Source: Pedobacter petrophilus (lineage in GTDB: Bacteria > Bacteroidota > Bacteroidia > Sphingobacteriales > Sphingobacteriaceae). From it: DNA of 64,000 bases. Both the position numbers and the translations under genes were made by a program. The notes beneath the pieces are model-generated. The model made no database searches. It saw nothing but the letters and a program-made list of their open reading frames with translations, and had not been told where the DNA came from. This document shows, in pieces, positions 52,642-62,392 of the stretch. Positions within the stretch are counted from its first letter, which is position 1; each line of letters starts with the position of its first letter. The DNA is taken from positions 62,001-126,000 of the forward strand of contig NZ_WKKH01000009.1 of assembly GCF_009674725.1 (NCBI RefSeq), read 5' to 3'.

Positions 52642-54768
52642 TCATGATGCTAATATCTTATCTGGTGTGATCGGCAAAGTTCTGATTCTCTTACCAGTTG
52701 CATTAAATACGGCATTGGCTACAGCAGCCGAGAAACCAATCAACGCAATTTCTCCCATTCCTTTTGCACCCATTGGATTGATATAAGGATCTGGCTTATT
52801 GATAAAATGAACCTCAATTTCAGGAATATCTGCATTTACCGGAACGTGATAATCCGCAAAGTTGTTATTGATGTATCTTCCAAAGCGATGATCGATAATT
52901 GATTCCTCTGTCAGTGCCATTCCAACGCCGCCAACTGCACCACCAACCATCTGGCTTCTTGCCGTTTTCGGACTTACAATAGTGCCCGAATCTCCGACAG
53001 AAACGATTTTATCAACTTTAACTACACCTGTTAAGCTATGTACTTTCACCTTCACGAAGTGGATAGAAAAAGAATACATCGAATATTCATCCCGCTCCTT
53101 TCCTGCCTGGCTTTGTTTGGTTACTTCAATAGAGGGCAGATTATTTTTCTTTAGTACATCTGCGAAGTTTGCTGTTGCATCCATATTGGAGTTTGCAGCT
53201 AGTTCTGCAACGGTAGATTTTAAAGCCACACATACATCATTAACAGCAGACCCTACTGTAGACAACGTTGCAGAACCACCCTGACTTGGCGCCTGAGGCA
53301 ATGAAGAATCACCCAGTTCAAATTTTATTTTGCCTGCCGGAATTTTCAATACCCGGCTGGCAATAAGCGTCATGCCTGTACCCGTTCCCGGACCAATATC
53401 ACTTGTTGCACTTTGAAGCACCAAAGATCCATCAGCTTTTAAAATCCCTTTCACGCTTGCCCTGCCCCTGTTCGCATTGAAAACGCCAATACTTACGCCA
53501 TATCCCATTTTCCACTGCCCGTCAACCAAACTCCCAGGTTTGTTTTTGCGTTCGCTCCAGCCAATTTTCTGCGCACCAACCCGATAAGCTTCCTTTATGT
53601 TTTTATCTGAAAATGGTTTATCGCGTTGCTGGTCTTTCTCCGGATCATTTTTGATCCTGAATTCAAGCGGGTCCATATCCAGTGCATGAGCCATTTCATC
53701 AATTGCACTTTCAAGGGCGAATGCTCCGGTTGCTTCCCCGGGTCCACGCATCCAGATTGGTACGCCTAAATCAACAGGAACAACAGTATATTGTGTATTT
53801 ACGTTATCGCATTGATACATAAATTTCGCCATGTTCACCACCCCTTCAGTAAAGTTTTCGTAAACCGAAGTTTCACCAAAAGCCCTGTGCGTAATGCCAG
53901 TCAGCGTTCCATCTTTCTTAGCGCCTAATCCAATGGTTTGAACAGCTGCCGGACGGTTGCCAACCATGGTAAACATCTGCATCCGGGTAAGTACAAGTTT
54001 AACCGGTTTACCAATTTGCCGGGAGGCCATCACTGTCGCAATTTCTACCGGCCAGGTTCTGAGCGCCATCCCGAAACCACCGCCAACAAATTCAGAATTA
54101 ACCTGAATATTCTCGATAGGAATTTTAAAAACATTTGCTATAGTACCTTGGGTAGCCTTCACGCCCTGCGTTTTAGCATAAACAACTACCTGATTATTGG
54201 TTCTCCAGTCTGCAATAATTCCGTGCAATTCCATAGGATTATGGGTCTCAATCGGAAGATGGTACTTCTCTTCTACCTTCACCTCGGCCGTTTGATAAGC
54301 ATTTTCTATCCCACGCTTGTAATCGGGCTGGCCCTGCAGTTTTTTTGCCTGAGCATCGCCAACCGCTTTTTCGAAATCGGTGTTAAATGCATCTTTCGTA
54401 TAAGTTGCCTTAACCAGAGAAGCAGCATAGGTTGCCCGTTCAAAAGTATTTGCAACAACTATGGCAATCGGCTGCCCGTTATAAAAGATTTTATCGGTAT
54501 AAAAGATTTTCATTGCTGAACCACCTTCCTGCTCATAAGCTGGCGCTGAAGGTTTGTTCAAATGCGAAACCACGGAAATTACTCCGGGGGCTTTTTCTGC
54601 CGCCCTGGTATCCAGAGAAGTGATTCTCCCTTTAGTGATTGTACTGGTAACCAATACGCCGTATGTTAACCCCGGAAGTTCGTATTCTGCAAAATATTTA
54701 GCTTTCCCCGTTACTTTGAAAATACCATCTACACGGTCATTCTCGTCTTTTATTAATCTTTTTTCCAT
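52642..54768 (-). CDS. paoC: Molybdopterin-binding subunit of a periplasmic aldehyde oxidoreductase (PaoC-like)
   Basis: The 708-residue xanthine-oxidase-family large subunit begins with the hammerhead domain (VDGIFKVTGKAKYFAEYELPG). It continues with the molybdopterin-binding region, including GGGFGMALRTWP and RGPGEATGAFALESAID, and ends with the active-site Glu in GMGEIALIGF. It has no Tat leader of its own, so export would rely on the Fe-S subunit. It is the third gene of the set, 2 nt after paoB. The physiological aldehyde is unknown. Confidence 0.92.
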   Translation of the reverse strand: MEKRLIKDENDRVDGIFKVTGKAKYFAEYELPGLTYGVLVTSTITKGRITSLDTRAAEKAPGVISVVSHLNKPSAPAYEQEGGSAMKIFYTDKIFYNGQPIAIVVANTFERATYAASLVKATYTKDAFNTDFEKAVGDAQAKKLQGQPDYKRGIENAYQTAEVKVEEKYHLPIETHNPMELHGIIADWRTNNQVVVYAKTQGVKATQGTIANVFKIPIENIQVNSEFVGGGFGMALRTWPVEIATVMASRQIGKPVKLVLTRMQMFTMVGNRPAAVQTIGLGAKKDGTLTGITHRAFGETSVYENFTEGVVNMAKFMYQCDNVNTQYTVVPVDLGVPIWMRGPGEATGAFALESAIDEMAHALDMDPLEFRIKNDPEKDQQRDKPFSDKNIKEAYRVGAQKIGWSERKNKPGSLVDGQWKMGYGVSIGVFNANRGRASVKGILKADGSLVLQSATSDIGPGTGTGMTLIASRVLKIPAGKIKFELGDSSLPQAPSQGGSATLSTVGSAVNDVCVALKSTVAELAANSNMDATANFADVLKKNNLPSIEVTKQSQAGKERDEYSMYSFSIHFVKVKVHSLTGVVKVDKIVSVGDSGTIVSPKTARSQMVGGAVGGVGMALTEESIIDHRFGRYINNNFADYHVPVNADIPEIEVHFINKPDPYINPMGAKGMGEIALIGFSAAVANAVFNATGKRIRTLPITPDKILAS

Positions 54769-54770
54769 GA

Positions 54771-55754
54771 TTAAGCTTTTGATTTTGCTACGGTTAATGC
54801 CTCGATAATTGAATTTGGAGCCATTTGAAGTTTAAAGTTGTTTTCTCCAAAACCCTTTGCATCAGTCATGGCCAGTTTTGCAGCCTGCTCAAAGTTTTCA
54901 GCTGAAGCTTCTTTACCTTTCAAAAAGTTTTCTGCAGCAGTTAAACGCCAGGGCTTATGTGCCACACCGCCCATTGCCAGGCGTACATCTTTAATCTTAT
55001 TATCTGAAAGTTCTAAAGCAGCCCCAACAGATACTAATGCAAATGCATAGGATGCCCTGTCTCGTACCTTTAAATAATAAGAATTTTTATTCAGATTATT
55101 ATTCGGAATTTCCAGTCTGACAATCATTTCATCAGCCTTTAAATTATTGTCTAACTGAGGCGTATCTCCCGGTAAGCGATGAAAGTCTTTAAATAAGACT
55201 TTACGTTCTCCTTTTGCATTTGAAAGTACTACCGTGGCATCTAAAGCGACTAGGGCAATACACATGTCGCTGGGGTGCACAGCAATACACTGGTCTGAAG
55301 TACCAAAAATTGCATGCATTCTATTGAACCCGCCAATTGCGCCACAACCGGATCCTGGCTGTCTTTTATTGCAGGGCATCTCTGTATCATAGAAATAGCC
55401 ACATCGGGTACGTTGCATCATGTTTCCGCCAACGGTTGCTACGTTTCTCAATTGAGCAGAAGCACCAGCGTTTAATGCCATAGCGAGTAATGGAAGTTTT
55501 TCTTTAATCAGCGCATGTTCAGCAACTGCGGTATTGGATGCCAGTGCGCCAATAATGATCTGATCTCCAACGGCCTCAATTTGCTTTAACGGTACATGAT
55601 TAATGTCGATCAGTTTCTCTGGCGATGTTACCCCTCTTTTCATCAAATCAATCAGGTTGGTACCACCTGCAAGGAACTTGGAATTTTTATCTTTCGATAT
55701 CAGGTTGAGTGCTGATTTTGAAGTTGTTGTTCTTAGGTATTGGAAATTAATCAT
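54771..55754 (-). CDS. paoB: FAD-binding subunit of the aldehyde oxidoreductase (PaoB-like)
   Basis: The 327-residue protein has FAD motifs KFLAGGTNLIDLM and NVATVGGNMMQRTRC. It also has the Cys-rich insertion CGYFYDTEMPCNKRQPGSGC, which in E. coli PaoB holds an extra [4Fe-4S] cluster. The presence of these cysteines separates it from plain xanthine dehydrogenase FAD subunits. It overlaps paoA by 4 nt and precedes paoC by 2 nt, so the three are translated together. Confidence 0.93.
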   Translation of the reverse strand: MINFQYLRTTTSKSALNLISKDKNSKFLAGGTNLIDLMKRGVTSPEKLIDINHVPLKQIEAVGDQIIIGALASNTAVAEHALIKEKLPLLAMALNAGASAQLRNVATVGGNMMQRTRCGYFYDTEMPCNKRQPGSGCGAIGGFNRMHAIFGTSDQCIAVHPSDMCIALVALDATVVLSNAKGERKVLFKDFHRLPGDTPQLDNNLKADEMIVRLEIPNNNLNKNSYYLKVRDRASYAFALVSVGAALELSDNKIKDVRLAMGGVAHKPWRLTAAENFLKGKEASAENFEQAAKLAMTDAKGFGENNFKLQMAPNSIIEALTVAKSKA

Positions 55755-56374
55755 GCTTTCATTCCTCCTTTCGACACTTCAACAATCGCATCAACGATAT
55801 TTGGATAAGCACCACATCTACAGATATTTCCACTCATATACTCGCTGATTTCTGAACGTGAACTGGTATGGCCTTCACTTACGCAAGCTACCGCGGACAT
55901 AATTTGACCGGGGGTACAATAGCCACATTGAAAACCATCATATTTAATGAACGCAGCTTGCATGGGATGTAGTTCTTCGCCATTAGCCAAGCCTTCGATT
56001 GTGGTAATTTTTTTACCTTCATTCATTACGGCTAAACTTAAACATGAATTTACCCTTTCGCCGTCTACATGCACCGTACAGGCACCACATTGGCCATGGT
56101 CACAACCTTTTTTTGTACCCGTTAAGTGCAGCTCTTCTCTTAAATAATCTAGCAGCGTTACCCGGGGTTCAACTGCTGTTTTATATGCCTTATTGTTAAC
56201 GGTTAAATTGAGTGGGATTTTTTCGAAAAGTTCAGCGAAACGTTCATCGGCCTGATTTTCTGCTGCTTTTACTGCAACTGTTGGTGTGAGGGCGATAGCA
56301 GTAATGATTGAGCTCTTTTTGAGGAAGTCTCTCCTGCTGCCTCCCTGATTCGGTTTCTGATCAGATGATTGCAT
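55751..56374 (-). CDS. paoA: [2Fe-2S] subunit with Tat signal (PaoA-like)
   Basis: The 207-residue protein carries the twin-arginine leader SRRDFLKK (13-20) followed by a hydrophobic stretch. The first [2Fe-2S] cluster is in GCDHGQCGACTVHVDG and the second in FQCGYCTPGQ and GNICRCGAYPNI. It transfers electrons between the molybdenum centre and FAD and supplies the export signal for the complex. It is first in the operon. No PaoD-like chaperone gene is adjacent. Confidence 0.94.
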   Translation of the reverse strand: MQSSDQKPNQGGSRRDFLKKSSIITAIALTPTVAVKAAENQADERFAELFEKIPLNLTVNNKAYKTAVEPRVTLLDYLREELHLTGTKKGCDHGQCGACTVHVDGERVNSCLSLAVMNEGKKITTIEGLANGEELHPMQAAFIKYDGFQCGYCTPGQIMSAVACVSEGHTSSRSEISEYMSGNICRCGAYPNIVDAIVEVSKGGMKA

Positions 56375-56638
56375 AAATTTTGTTTTGTAGTATTGTGCAG
56401 ATTTAAAGATCGTGATTCTTGTGCTCAGATTTCGTTGATTAAAGAATTTAGAATAATTCTATGAAGTAAAATTTATGTGTCATTTCGAAGCGCAATGTCG
56501 CATTGAACAAGTGATTTTATCAACTGATTAATGAAGTCTGAATGGAAATTCTGAGTTCATTAACCAGCAACAAGGGTGTATATTGATAATACCTGAAATA
56601 ATTTCTTAAAATGTGAAGTCATTTTCTAATTTTATGAA

Positions 56639-57289
56639 ATGGAAGAAACAAAACCTTTATCAGATTTATCAGCGGAAGAGCAACGGGTATTAGGATCATT
56701 AATAGAAAAAAGCAGAACCACGCCAGATTATTATCCGATGACACTGAACAGTTTAATTGCAGCCTGCAACCAGAAAAGTTCCAGAAACCCGATTGTAAAC
56801 TATGATGAAGAAACGGTAACGCTCACGCTTAATTCACTAAAAATAAAAGGTTTAATCTCCACAGCTACAGGTGGTTCCAGCAGAACAATTAAATACAAAC
56901 ATAATCTTGGAATTGTTTATCCGCTAGTTCCATCAGCACTTTCTATCCTTTGTTTGCTGCTGTTACGCGGTCCACTAACGCCCGGCGAAATCAATAGCAC
57001 CTCTGCCAGGCTATATGAATTTGAGCACATAGAAGAGGTATTAGAACAACTCACAAAGTTATCTGCCGGGGAATCGGCGTTTGTAAAACAATTGCCTAAG
57101 CGGCCCGGACAAAAAGAAGCCCGCTTTGTTCATTTGTTAGGTGCGCAAATTGAGGTGCCGGAAACAGAGACTCAGGTACCAGAAACAACGATTTCCCAAC
57201 CCGGTGAAGCATTGGAAAATCGTATTTCGAAACTCGAACAGGAAGTGGAAGACCTGAAGGAATTGGTTAATTTATTAATGGATAGGTAA
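56639..57289 (+). CDS. DUF480 (YceH-family) protein
   Basis: The 216-residue protein begins LSAEEQRVLGSLIEKSRTTPDYYPMTLNSLIAACNQKSSRNP in recognisable short blocks, the DUF480 N-terminal winged-helix. A second winged-helix-like domain follows (LRGPLTPGEINSTS), and a coiled coil at the C-terminus (ISKLEQEVEDLKELVNLL). It is cytosolic, with function unknown although widely conserved. Its stop lies 3 nt from the convergent fabF end, with no terminator between. Confidence 0.92.
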   Translation: MEETKPLSDLSAEEQRVLGSLIEKSRTTPDYYPMTLNSLIAACNQKSSRNPIVNYDEETVTLTLNSLKIKGLISTATGGSSRTIKYKHNLGIVYPLVPSALSILCLLLLRGPLTPGEINSTSARLYEFEHIEEVLEQLTKLSAGESAFVKQLPKRPGQKEARFVHLLGAQIEVPETETQVPETTISQPGEALENRISKLEQEVEDLKELVNLLMDR

Positions 57290-57292
57290 ATT

Positions 57293-58543
57293 TTAAGCTT
57301 CGTATTTCTTGAAAATTGTACTGGCAACATGTCCGCCGAAACCGAAAGTATTGTTCAGTACGTAGTTAATTTCTTTTTTAACTGTCTTGCCAAGCACAAT
57401 ATTTAGGCCTTCCGGAATTTTTTCATCCAATTTTTGGGTATTAATCGTAGGTGGGATAATGCTATCTCTAATGGCTAAAATGCTAATTAAACTTTCAACT
57501 GCACCGGCAGCGCCTAGCAGATGACCTGTCATGGATTTAGATGCTCCAACAATGACCGGCGAATCTCCAAAAACATTTTTAACAGCATTCAGTTCGCTTA
57601 AATCGCCAAGGCCGGTTGAAGTTGCATGGGCATTAATGTAATCTATTTTGTCGGCCGAAATTCCTGCATCATTCAGAGCTTTCTTCATTCCCAAGGTCGC
57701 ACCAATTCCATCCGGAGGCGTTCCCGTTAAGTGATAAGCATCTGCGGCCATTCCGCCACCTACAATCTCTGCATAAATATGCGCACCGCGGTTAATGGCA
57801 TGCTCCAACTCTTCCAAAATCAAAGCGCCTGCGCCCTCTCCCATTACAAATCCATCTCTGCTTTCATCAAAGGGTCTTGATGCTGTCTCCGGACTATCAT
57901 TTCTTTTGGATAAAGCCTGTGCTGCATTGAATCCACCAACTGAAGCTTCTGTAATTGCCGCTTCAGATCCTCCCGCAACCATTACATTTGCTTTTCCCAA
58001 CCGTATAGTATCAAAAGCATTGATGATTGCAGTGTTCGAAGATGCACATGCCGATACGGTACAATAATTTGGGCCACGTAATTTATGTCGAATAGAGATT
58101 GCACCTGCAGCAATGTCTACAATCATTTTTGGGATGAAAAACGGACTGAACCTTGGCGTGCCATCGCCTTGATGAAATTCGGCTAATTGCTGCTCAAAGG
58201 TAGAAATCCCGCCATTTCCAGTTGCCCAGATTACACCAACCTCTGCAAGTTGATCATCACTCATTGTAGTGAAATCTAATCCTGCATCTGCAATTGCCTG
58301 ATCGGTTGATGCGATGGCATATTGTGTAAACGTATCATATTTTCTGGCTTCTTTTTTGTCTAAAAAAGATTCAGGATTAAAGTCTTTTACTTCGGCAGCA
58401 AAATGAGTTTTAAACTTACTGGTATCAAACTTGGTAATCGGACCTACGCCGCTTTTACCAGCTAAAATATTTTTCCAAAAGATTTCTACTGTGTTCCCGA
58501 GCGGCGTTATTGCGCCTAATCCTGTTACAACTACTCTTTTCAT
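57293..58543 (-). CDS. fabF: 3-oxoacyl-[acyl-carrier-protein] synthase II
   Basis: The 416-residue condensing enzyme has the nucleophile Cys166 in SACASS and the two histidines in NAHATST and MTGHLLGAAGA. The start has RVVVTGLGAITPLGNT. It extends acyl-ACP with malonyl-ACP in fatty acid synthesis. No acpP or other fab gene is beside it, unlike the common acpP-fabF arrangement, so it may be a secondary copy. That cannot be judged from the window. Confidence 0.94.
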   Translation of the reverse strand: MKRVVVTGLGAITPLGNTVEIFWKNILAGKSGVGPITKFDTSKFKTHFAAEVKDFNPESFLDKKEARKYDTFTQYAIASTDQAIADAGLDFTTMSDDQLAEVGVIWATGNGGISTFEQQLAEFHQGDGTPRFSPFFIPKMIVDIAAGAISIRHKLRGPNYCTVSACASSNTAIINAFDTIRLGKANVMVAGGSEAAITEASVGGFNAAQALSKRNDSPETASRPFDESRDGFVMGEGAGALILEELEHAINRGAHIYAEIVGGGMAADAYHLTGTPPDGIGATLGMKKALNDAGISADKIDYINAHATSTGLGDLSELNAVKNVFGDSPVIVGASKSMTGHLLGAAGAVESLISILAIRDSIIPPTINTQKLDEKIPEGLNIVLGKTVKKEINYVLNNTFGFGGHVASTIFKKYEA

Positions 58544-58799
58544 GCTAATTATTTTTTTGGGTTACTTATAATTGAGCAACCGATTTTTTATTTTCTTGGT
58601 TTAATTAATCTTTTTGGTATCCTGATAAACTCATTTTGATCCGGGCGATATGCTGATCAACGTCCCTCAAATGTTAAGAATGCCCGTTTATTATTCCGGG
58701 CGCAAATATCATGATAATAAGGTTTAAAGCGATTTTCTTTTTTATATTCCTCAATCCTGTTTTATAACTAATTATCAGTCAGATTTTTATATTTAATCA

Positions 58800-59390
58800 C
58801 TAAGTGCTTAGGTTATTAATATATGCCGTTGAAGATTCTAAAAGCAATTCGCGGGTTTCATGAGAATTGGTTAATCGGGAAATCATTATTCCGCCTTCAA
58901 TCATGGCGATAATGGTTAAGGCAATCTGTTCCGGATGATAACGGGAGGCGATCTCGTTATTTGCAATTCCATCCTGAACAAGACCAGTCATCCGGTTCTT
59001 CCAGGATAAGAGTGCATTCAATGCTTTTTCGCGGAGCGCCGGATGCGTATCGTCAGCATCGATGGAAGTATTTAGAACCGGACAGCCACCTGGAGATATT
59101 TTACCGGCAATTAAACCCTGATAGGCAATTACATAAGCTAGTAATTTTCCCTTTGCAGTGTGCTGATTATTCATTTCTGAAATGATTTTCATCTCAACAC
59201 TTTGAACATTGTAGTCAAAAGCAGCTAAGGCGACTTCGTCCTTATTGGCAAAATTCCCATAAATGCTGCCTTTAGTCAATCCGGTCGCATCGGTAATATC
59301 ATTCAAGGAAGTTCCGGCATATCCTTTCCTATTAAAAATAGGCGCTGTTTTTTCTATAATAAAACCCCGTGTTTTTTCTGCTTTACTCAT
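58800..59390 (-). CDS. TetR-family transcriptional regulator
   Basis: The 196-residue protein has an N-terminal helix-turn-helix (about 5-50: FIIEKTAPIFNRKGYAGTSLNDITDATGLTKGSIYGNF in short blocks) and a C-terminal ligand domain with PGGCPVLNTSIDADD. That motif is typical of the TetR_C_16/YxaF-LmrA-like group. I use ATG 59390 because the preceding frame codon is GTG. A palindrome 26 bp upstream suggests autoregulation. It is divergent from an AraC regulator and may control the SDR genes. Confidence 0.9.
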   Translation of the reverse strand: MSKAEKTRGFIIEKTAPIFNRKGYAGTSLNDITDATGLTKGSIYGNFANKDEVALAAFDYNVQSVEMKIISEMNNQHTAKGKLLAYVIAYQGLIAGKISPGGCPVLNTSIDADDTHPALREKALNALLSWKNRMTGLVQDGIANNEIASRYHPEQIALTIIAMIEGGIMISRLTNSHETRELLLESSTAYINNLST

Positions 59391-59415
59391 CACATCAAAT
59401 TAATAGTTCAAATAT

Positions 59416-59429
59416 ATACCAATCGGTAT
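59416..59429. promoter_or_regulatory. TetR-type operator ATACCAATCGGTAT
   Basis: ATACC and GGTAT arms are separated by 4 nt. It is placed in the promoter region of the TetR gene, and the ACC..GGT core is common for LmrA/YxaF-like repressors. Confidence 0.6.
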
Positions 59430-59549
59430 TTTAATTCGTTATAAGGGAGTAGAATTTCTGTATAAAGAAGTGCAGATAGAGATTGCACTGCTATATTAGT
59501 ATCTGAACCCATACTTGACTATTAGGTTTGAATTTTGTAAGTTTGATTC

Positions 59550-60461
59550 ATGAACACCACAGAAACTATTGCGGATTTCTACCAGAAAAAATTCAGTTTA
59601 GTACCCAGTGATTTACAGGAAAACCTGGGTCATTTCAATGTTTTCCGCTTGGAAGACTGCCATCGCGAAGATACCGGGCAAATGAGTTACAGCCGACGCG
59701 ACTTCTACAAAATTTCACTTATTAGCGGTCATAATATTTACCATTATGCTGACAAAAGCATCGAGATTAATGGAACAGCGTTAATGTTTTTTAATCCACT
59801 GGTTCCTTACACCTGGGAGCTGGCAAGTGGCGCAAGAGAAGATTCTGTTGGGTTCTTCTGTATTTTTACAGCAGACTTTTTTAATGAAAAAATTCGTGGA
59901 GACATTGGAGACCTGCCGATGTTTATTCAAGGTGGCAAGCCTGCATATATTCTGAATGACCAGCAGACCAGGGAGATATCAGCTAACTTCATTAAAATGC
60001 TGGAAGAAGTAAATTCCGATTATATCTATAAGTATGATCTGATCAGGAATTACATTACAGAGATTACTCATTTTGCTTTAAAAACCCAGCCTTCAGAGAC
60101 ACTATTTAAACACCCCAACGCGAATTCCAGAATCACCACCGTATTTACAGAGTTACTTGCCCGCCAGTTCCCGATAGAGACAACGAGCCAGCGGCTCTCT
60201 ATGCGATCAGCTAAGGATTACGCAGCACAATTATCTGTGCATGTAAACCACCTCAATAGGGCGATTAAAGAAACCACCGGAAAAACAACAACACATTATA
60301 TCACCGAGCGTTTATTGAGTGAAGCAAAGGCATTACTCAAACATACCGATTGGAATATAGCCGAAATAAGTTATTGCCTTGGCTTTGAAGAACCCACCCA
60401 TTTTAATAATTTTTTTAAGAAATTAACAAAATTAACACCTACATCCTTTAGAATTGTTTGA
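59550..60461 (+). CDS. AraC-family transcriptional regulator
   Basis: The 303-residue protein has an N-terminal cupin-like sensing domain (about 45-170) and a C-terminal double helix-turn-helix (about 205-300). The latter ends IAEISYCLGFEEPTHFNNFFKKLTKLTPTSFR, the usual AraC signature. The ligand is unknown. It lies 82 nt upstream of the tandem SDR genes on the same strand, which makes them plausible targets. Confidence 0.92.
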   Translation: MNTTETIADFYQKKFSLVPSDLQENLGHFNVFRLEDCHREDTGQMSYSRRDFYKISLISGHNIYHYADKSIEINGTALMFFNPLVPYTWELASGAREDSVGFFCIFTADFFNEKIRGDIGDLPMFIQGGKPAYILNDQQTREISANFIKMLEEVNSDYIYKYDLIRNYITEITHFALKTQPSETLFKHPNANSRITTVFTELLARQFPIETTSQRLSMRSAKDYAAQLSVHVNHLNRAIKETTGKTTTHYITERLLSEAKALLKHTDWNIAEISYCLGFEEPTHFNNFFKKLTKLTPTSFRIV

Positions 60462-60543
60462 ATTTCGTAATCATCAGTTTGATTGCCGTAATAGATAATC
60501 CTCATTCCTACAGTAATTTTGTCTTATTAAAAAAGATAAAATC

Positions 60544-61383
60544 ATGGGAATTAAAAAAGTTTGGTTTGTAACTGGTGCATCAAAAGGCTTGGGGCTGAGT
60601 TTAGTTAATCAATTACTAAGCGCAGGTCAGTTTGTCGCAGCAACTTCCAGAAATAAAGATAATTTAAATGCCGCTGTAAATACCAATGCGGAGAACTTTC
60701 TCCCCTTAGCGGCAGATTTAAATGACGAGTTAAGCGTAGGGCAAGCGATCAATGCTACCATCGCCATGTTTGGTAGAATAGATGTAATAATTAATAATGC
60801 CGGCTATGGAATTGGGGGTAGTATAGAGGAACTTACGGATGAGGAAACCCGAGACAGTTTCAATATCAATGTATTCGGCACACTGAATGTAATCAGAAAA
60901 GCTATTCCTTATCTAAGAGCGCAAAAATGAGGACACATTATTAACATTTCTTCAATTGCCGGTATCAATGGCGCAACTGGCTGGGCAATCTACTCGGCTA
61001 CAAAAGCGGCTGTGATTGCGTTCTCTGAAGTATTGGCCGAAGACGTCAAAGCTTTTGGGATAAAAGTAACTGTTGTGGCTCCGGGTGCATTCAGAACAAG
61101 TTTCCTTACCCCAGAATCGCTAACGCTTCCTAAAAATCCGATTGAAGATTATGAAGATGTCCGGAATGTTCATGAGCGATATTTAAAAATGGATGGCGCA
61201 CAAATTGGCGACCCTGAAAAAGCCGCGGCAGCTATGATTTCTTTGGCAAGTATGCCAAACCCTCCTGCTCATTTACTCCTTGGAAATGATGCGCTGACAA
61301 GAGCTACCGGAAAGCTTGAAGCATTGACCGAAGAATTTAGAGTGTGGAAGGCAATTACAATTTCCACAGATTTAGATGAATAA
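60544..61383 (+). pseudogene. SDR oxidoreductase interrupted by an in-frame TGA
   Basis: The frame from ATG 60544 encodes the SDR start with GASKGLG and NNAGYG, then stops at TGA 60928-60930 (codon 129). The same frame continues with GHIINISSIAG, the YSATK catalytic motif and a full C-terminus to 61383. The tandem paralogue has Ser (TCC) where this copy has TGA, so a single C-to-G change of a TCA codon would explain it. The rest shows no frameshift and looks undecayed. A sequencing error or a recent nonsense mutation are both possible. Confidence 0.85.
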
Positions 61384-61446
61384 TTCTGCATTTGAATCTT
61401 TTGCAAACCCCCATTAATAAAGTTAAAAATAAAATCTAAAGTAATT

Positions 61447-62283
61447 ATGGAAAGTAAAAAAGTATGGTTTGTAACCGGCGCATCAAAAGGCCTCGGACTA
61501 ACATTAGTTAAAAAATTATTAGAAATTGGTTACCGCGTTGCAGCAACTTCCAGGAATCTAAACGACTTGTCAAAAGCAGTAGGAGAAAACGAAAATTTTC
61601 TACCCTTATCAGTCGACTTATTAAGTGAAAAAAGTGTGGAAACCGCTGTGGGCGAAGCCTTAAGTAAATTCGGGCAGCTTGATGTTGTTGTAAACAACGC
61701 CGGGTACGGGATGCTTGGTGCGCTGGAAGAACTGAGCGACAAAGAGGCCCGGGAAAACTTTGATGTAAATGTTTTCGGTTCCCTGAATGTGATCAGGAAG
61801 GTACTGCCTCAAATGAGAAAACAACAGTCCGGCCATATTTTCAATATTTCATCTATTGGGGGCTTCTCGGGTAATTTCCCCGGCTTCGGAATCTACTGTG
61901 CTACGAAATTTGCCGTGGCTGGTTTTACAGAATCGTTAGCTGCTGAAGTAAAAGCTATGGGTATAAAAGCTACAGTGATCGAACCGGGTTATTTCAGAAC
62001 GGAGTTTCTTACTTCAGGTTCTTTAGCCGTTCCTTCTAATCCGATAGACGCTTACAAAGAAGTTCGTGATTCGCAGGCTGCACACCAGAATGACATTAAT
62101 AATCAACAACCTGGCGACCCCGCCAAAGCTTGTGATGTAATAATTGCTGCAGCCGAAAGTGAAAATGTACCGCTGCATTTGTTTCTAGGTCCGGATGCTT
62201 ATACCCTTGCAGATGCAAAAATAGCTGACTTGCAAAAGGATATGGAGGATTGGAAAGCTTTAGCTACAGCCACTAATTTCTAA
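61447..62283 (+). CDS. SDR-family oxidoreductase (intact paralogue)
   Basis: The 278-residue classical SDR has a Rossmann GASKGLG (11-17), NNAGYG near 87, and catalytic Ser in FNISSIGGF and Tyr-Lys in IYCATKFAV. It is a close paralogue of the interrupted gene 63 nt upstream, so the pair arose by tandem duplication. It is NAD(P)-dependent by family, with substrate unknown. It shares a neighbourhood with the TetR and AraC regulators. Confidence 0.92.
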   Translation: MESKKVWFVTGASKGLGLTLVKKLLEIGYRVAATSRNLNDLSKAVGENENFLPLSVDLLSEKSVETAVGEALSKFGQLDVVVNNAGYGMLGALEELSDKEARENFDVNVFGSLNVIRKVLPQMRKQQSGHIFNISSIGGFSGNFPGFGIYCATKFAVAGFTESLAAEVKAMGIKATVIEPGYFRTEFLTSGSLAVPSNPIDAYKEVRDSQAAHQNDINNQQPGDPAKACDVIIAAAESENVPLHLFLGPDAYTLADAKIADLQKDMEDWKALATATNF

Positions 62284-62305
62284 TATCACGCCATTATGAA
62301 GCTTT

Positions 62306-62376
62306 ACCATATAAGGAATTTAAGAACATATAATCAGCACCTTAGGTCTTATTTTAACTTAGATTTCTTATATGGT
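62306..62376. repeat. Imperfect inverted repeat between convergent genes
   Basis: A 19-nt arm at 62306-62324 (ACCATATAAGGAATTTAAG) pairs with 62358-62376 with two mismatches across a 33-nt loop. It could be a terminator-like hairpin or a decayed small mobile repeat. Confidence 0.5.
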
Positions 62377-62392
62377 TAATATAAATAACCTA

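Noticed and set aside
53938..54519. 193-codon plus-strand frame inside paoC
   Set aside because: It is an antisense shadow of the well-supported molybdenum subunit and shows no domain of its own.
56479..56488. GTCATTTCGA string upstream of the DUF480 gene, resembling a dispersed Bacteroidota repeat
   Set aside because: Only ten bases match, without an inverted partner, so it cannot be called a repeat from this window.
58680..58700. GCCCG/CGGGC hairpin between fabF and the TetR gene
   Set aside because: The stem is only 5 bp, the loop is long and no T-run follows, so a terminator call is not justified.
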